Assembly: GCF_015024225.1 (NCBI RefSeq)
Contig: NZ_JACJGM010000027.1
Location: 1 to 64,000, forward strand
From: Nocardioides lijunqiniae
GTDB taxonomy: Bacteria; Actinomycetota; Actinomycetes; Propionibacteriales; Nocardioidaceae
Length of the DNA stretch: 64,000 bases
Reading direction: 5' to 3'
Each line of letters opens with the position of its first letter. Positions within the stretch are counted from its first letter, which is position 1. Of this stretch, positions 61,262 to 64,000 are shown one piece after another. The notes beneath the pieces were generated by a model. It was given only the letters and a program-made list of their open reading frames with translations. It made no database searches and was not told where the DNA came from. The translations under genes were made by a program, and so were the position numbers.

Positions 61262-62236
61262 GTGCGGAAGCGACTCATCACTGCCCTGACCGGGCTGGCC
61301 CTGGCCGCCACGATCGGGCTCATCCCCTCCACCACGGCCTACGCCGACCCCGACATCGACACCGTGCAGGCGCGCGTCGACCGCCTGTACCACGAGGCCG
61401 AGCAGGCCTCGGAGCGCTACAACGACGCCAAGATCGAGCTCGAGGCGCTCCAGGGTGACGTGGCCTCGCTGCGCGCCGACCAGGAGCGTCAGGACGAAGC
61501 GCTGGGCAAGGTGCGCGAGCAGGTCGCCGACGCGATGGTCAGCCAGTACCAGGGCCAGGGCATCTCGGCCGTCGGCGAGGTCATCGTCTCCGACGACCCC
61601 GGCGCCTTCCTCTCCCAGCTCACGACCATGTCGTCCTACCAGGACCACCAGGACGCGCTGCTCGGCGACTACGCCGACGAGGTCGAGGCGCTCGACATCC
61701 GCGAGGCCGCGACGGCTCGCCGGGTCAAGCAGGTCAGCTCCGTGGAGTCGCGTCTCAAGGACGAGAAGACCACGATCGACGACAAGCTCGAGGAGGCCGA
61801 GTCGCTGCTGGGCCGCCTCAAGGACGAGGAGCGCGCCGAGATCCTGTCGCGCGGCGGGACGACCGTCCCCTCCGACGTGCCGGCCTCCGGTCGCGCCGCT
61901 GCCGCCGTCCAGTACGCCATGGCTCAGGTCGGCGACTCCTACGTCTACGGCGCCGCGGGCCCCAACGCCTTCGACTGCTCCGGCCTCACGATGATGGCCT
62001 GGGCGCAGGCCGGTGTCGGCCTGCCGCACTCCTCGAGCGCGCAGTACAGCTCGGGTGCCCGGGTCGCCGAGAGCGACCTGCAGGCCGGTGACCTGGTCTT
62101 CTACTACAGCCCGATCAGCCACGTCGGCATGTACATCGGCAACGGCCTGATCGTGCACGCCGCCAACCCCGGCGCGGGCGTGAAGGTCTCCAACCTGCAC
62201 GAGATGCCCTACGTCGGCGCGGTCCGCCCTGGCTGA
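61262..62236 (+). CDS. Secreted NlpC/P60 peptidoglycan hydrolase
   Basis: Cuts peptide stems of peptidoglycan. The GTG at 61262 follows AGGGAGA and gives 324 residues with a signal peptide ending near TTAYA-DPD (residue 29). A long coiled coil (about 35-200) follows, similar to RipA-type and PcsB-like proteins, then the NlpC/P60 domain: catalytic Cys in NAFDCSGLTMM, His in ISHVGMYIGNG, and a third polar residue in IVHAANPG. The c-di-AMP riboswitch upstream links it to osmotic and cell-wall homeostasis. Confidence 0.94.
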   Translation: MRKRLITALTGLALAATIGLIPSTTAYADPDIDTVQARVDRLYHEAEQASERYNDAKIELEALQGDVASLRADQERQDEALGKVREQVADAMVSQYQGQGISAVGEVIVSDDPGAFLSQLTTMSSYQDHQDALLGDYADEVEALDIREAATARRVKQVSSVESRLKDEKTTIDDKLEEAESLLGRLKDEERAEILSRGGTTVPSDVPASGRAAAAVQYAMAQVGDSYVYGAAGPNAFDCSGLTMMAWAQAGVGLPHSSSAQYSSGARVAESDLQAGDLVFYYSPISHVGMYIGNGLIVHAANPGAGVKVSNLHEMPYVGAVRPG

Positions 62237-62273
62237 CCGCCCCAGCAACGAGGCCGGCCGTCCACGACTGTGG

Positions 62274-63488
62274 GTGGTCGGCCTCTCGCTGTTCCTGCTG
62301 GTGGGCGTCGGCATCCTGACCTGGTCGGTCCTCGACGACGACACCTACGTCGTCCCGCCGCCCTCCGCCGGACCCGCCCTCGCACGGCCCGCGGAGGCCG
62401 CCCGGTCCCTGCGGCTGCTCGAGCAGGCGGTCGGGTCCGGAGACCCGGCGCTGGCGGCCGACGCCGCGCCCGAGGGTGACCGGGCCGCCGCCGCCCTGCT
62501 GCGGAGCCTGGTCGGCAACGCCCGCGCGCTGCGCGTGCGCGACTTCTCGCTGCGCTTCCTCGACGTCGCCGGCGGCACCGAGGAGGACACCTGGACCGCC
62601 GCGGTCGACGCCACCTGGCGCTTCGCCGGCTTCGACCGCACCTCGGCCCGCGCGGAGGTGCTCGTGCGCTTCGCCGGCGAGGACGCCGGGATCGTCGCGG
62701 TCGGCGGCGCGACGGGGGTCGCGCCGGTGTGGCTCGCCGGCCCGGCGACCGTACGGCGCACCCCCGACGTGCTGGTGCTCGTCGCCGGCACCGGCGCCGC
62801 GCAGGACGCCGCCGCCCGCGGCTACCTCGCGCGGGGTCGCGACGCGCTGCCGGTCGTGGGACGCGTGCTGCCGTCCTGGGACGGTCCGCTCGTGATCGAG
62901 GTGCCGGCCGGCCCCGGGGAGCTCGACCGGGTCCTGGACGCCGACGCCGGTGCCTACGCCGGGGTGGCCGCCGTGACCGCGTCGCCGGACGCCACCAGCG
63001 CGCCGGGCGTCCCGGTGCACGTGTTCCTCAACCCCGCGGAGTTCGACCGCCTGCGCCCGCTCGGGGCCCAGGTCGTCATGAGCCACGAGGCGACGCACGT
63101 CGCGACCGACGCGACCACGAGCCGGCAGATGCCCCAGTGGCTCGTCGAGGGCTTCGCCGACTACGTCTCCCTGCGCGACGTCCGCATCCCCGACGCCCGG
63201 GCCGCGGCGCAGGTCATCGAGCAGGTGCGCGCCGACGGGCCGCCGCGGGCGCTGCCCGGCGCGGTGGAGTTCGACGCCTCGACCGGGCACGCCGGCGCCG
63301 CCTACGAGTCGGCCTGGATCGCCTGCCGCGTCCTGGTCGAGCGCCGCGGCGAGGACGCGCTCGTCGACCTGTACGCCGCCGTGCGCGAGGGACAGCCCCT
63401 CGCCGACGTGCTCCGCTCGTCGTTCGGCTGGAGCGAGGCGCAGCTGGTCCGGGCGTGGCGGACCCGCCTGTCAGACTTGGCGGCGTGA
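62274..63488 (+). CDS. Membrane-anchored HExxH metalloprotease-like protein
   Basis: A 404-residue protein with one N-terminal helix (VVGLSLFLLVGVGILTWSVL) and an extracytoplasmic remainder. The zinc motif is SHEATHVATDATTSRQMPQWLVEGFADYV, that is HExxH with a downstream glutamate in EGFADY, as in gluzincins. The first 200 residues are an NTF2-like or structural domain of no clear match. GTG 62274 is the first ordinary start; a CTG at 62229 would add 15 residues and overlap the upstream stop. The substrate is unknown. Confidence 0.82.
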   Translation: MVGLSLFLLVGVGILTWSVLDDDTYVVPPPSAGPALARPAEAARSLRLLEQAVGSGDPALAADAAPEGDRAAAALLRSLVGNARALRVRDFSLRFLDVAGGTEEDTWTAAVDATWRFAGFDRTSARAEVLVRFAGEDAGIVAVGGATGVAPVWLAGPATVRRTPDVLVLVAGTGAAQDAAARGYLARGRDALPVVGRVLPSWDGPLVIEVPAGPGELDRVLDADAGAYAGVAAVTASPDATSAPGVPVHVFLNPAEFDRLRPLGAQVVMSHEATHVATDATTSRQMPQWLVEGFADYVSLRDVRIPDARAAAQVIEQVRADGPPRALPGAVEFDASTGHAGAAYESAWIACRVLVERRGEDALVDLYAAVREGQPLADVLRSSFGWSEAQLVRAWRTRLSDLAA

Positions 63489-64000
63489 CCGTCCCCGACC
63501 GCCGCGTCGCCCTCGTGACGACCCTCGTGGGACTCGTCGCCTTCGTGGCCCTCGCCGTGTGGCTCGTCCCGTGGCACCCGGTCCCGGGAGGCGACCTCCG
63601 GGCCGCCGACCCCGGGTCCGTCTTCACCCCCGAGCAGCTCGACCGCGCCGAGGACTTCTCGCGCCAGGCGCGGATCTGGAGCTGGAGCTCCCTCGTGGTC
63701 TCGCTCCTCGTGGCGTGCTGGCTCGGCTTCAGCCGGCGCGGCCGCGCGCTCTTCTCCCGGCTCCCGGGGCGGTGGTGGGTGCAGGTGCCGCTCGCGGTCG
63801 CCCTCGTCGAGCTGGTGCGGCGCGTCGTGACCCTGCCGTTCGCGGTGATGCTGCGCCGCGAGCGCCTCGACTACGGCCTCACCGAGCAGGCCTGGGGGGC
63901 CTGGGCCGTCGACCTGGCCAAGAACGAGCTGCTCACGATCGTCCTGACCTCGCTCGGGCTGCTGGCGGTCCTGGCCTGCGTGCGTCGTTGGCAGCGGGCC
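63485..64000 (+). CDS. Probable M48-family membrane metallopeptidase (3' end missing)
   Basis: A GTG overlapping the previous stop by 4 bp opens a frame that runs off the window (172 codons seen). It begins MTVPDRRVALVTTLVGLVAF, has hydrophobic segments at about 8-28, 68-84, 97-118 and 147-166, and contains TPEQLDRAEDFSRQARIWSW and PFAVMLRRERLDYGLTEQAWGAW. This resembles the N-terminal part of CAAX/Ste24-like M48 peptidases. The HExxH site would lie beyond the window, so the call is tentative. Confidence 0.72.
   Translation, partial: MTVPDRRVALVTTLVGLVAFVALAVWLVPWHPVPGGDLRAADPGSVFTPEQLDRAEDFSRQARIWSWSSLVVSLLVACWLGFSRRGRALFSRLPGRWWVQVPLAVALVELVRRVVTLPFAVMLRRERLDYGLTEQAWGAWAVDLAKNELLTIVLTSLGLLAVLACVRRWQRA

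Overview
The window is 64 kb of very GC-rich DNA with a dense gene layout, many GTG starts and many 4-bp start/stop overlaps. Gene content and order point to an actinobacterium, most probably a Nocardioides-like member of the Propionibacteriales; that placement is inferred from gene order and from recalled protein similarity, not from a search. No rRNA, tRNA, CRISPR array, insertion sequence or prophage was recognised. Both edges cut genes: infB on the left and a probable M48-type membrane protein on the right.

Region 1 (1-5.9 kb) is the translation block infB-rbfA-truB-ribF plus an unknown membrane protein. Region 2 (5.9-19.3 kb) is a block sitting between ribF and rpsO: a fructose phosphotransferase operon (fruR-type DeoR regulator, fruK, fruA, ptsH) transcribed away from ptsI, then a LuxR-type two-component pair, an MMPL exporter, a lone molybdopterin oxidoreductase and an unknown membrane protein. 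Region 3 (19.3-26.4 kb) returns to the conserved order rpsO-pnp-M16 peptidase-dapB, with a SatD-like gene pair and a methyltransferase in between. Region 4 (26.4-33.7 kb) is accessory metabolism: a zinc polyol-type dehydrogenase divergent from a mannitol PTS permease, an AzlCD-type exporter with a GNAT enzyme, an aldo/keto reductase, a DMT-type transporter and a DUF3043 protein.

Region 5 (34.5-38.4 kb) is an envelope-stress operon pspA-pspAA-htpX-pspAB followed by a GAF histidine kinase. Region 6 (38.4-44.9 kb) has nadA, a GNAT, glycerate kinase, an ErpA-type Fe-S protein, adenosine kinase and a cysteine desulfurase/TusA pair. Region 7 (45-56.2 kb) is the cytochrome bcc-aa3 respiratory supercomplex: ctaC-ctaD-ctaF on the plus strand and ctaE-qcrC-qcrA-qcrB on the minus strand, with an L,D-transpeptidase and a CtaG-type assembly factor. 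Region 8 (55.8-64 kb) has a receiver-like protein with trpD, a DEDD/GIY-YIG nuclease, two small cysteine-rich proteins, an NlpC/P60 hydrolase behind a c-di-AMP riboswitch, and two membrane or protease genes. The order across regions 6-8 resembles the Rv2190c-Rv2205c neighbourhood of Mycobacterium tuberculosis.

The most unusual content is non-coding. Four copies of a 170-320 bp element lie in three intergenic loci (34.0, 49.6-50.05 and 60.4 kb). Each can fold into the same multi-branched structure, and the stems keep pairing despite different sequences. They are embedded among eight copies each of two shorter repeats. Other notable signals are three evenly spaced 18-bp inverted repeats before the SatD gene, divergent fru/ptsI promoters that share a palindromic -35 region, two related palindromic clusters at convergent gene ends, and a repeated TANNNT-N6-8-start-codon arrangement that predicts many leaderless transcripts.
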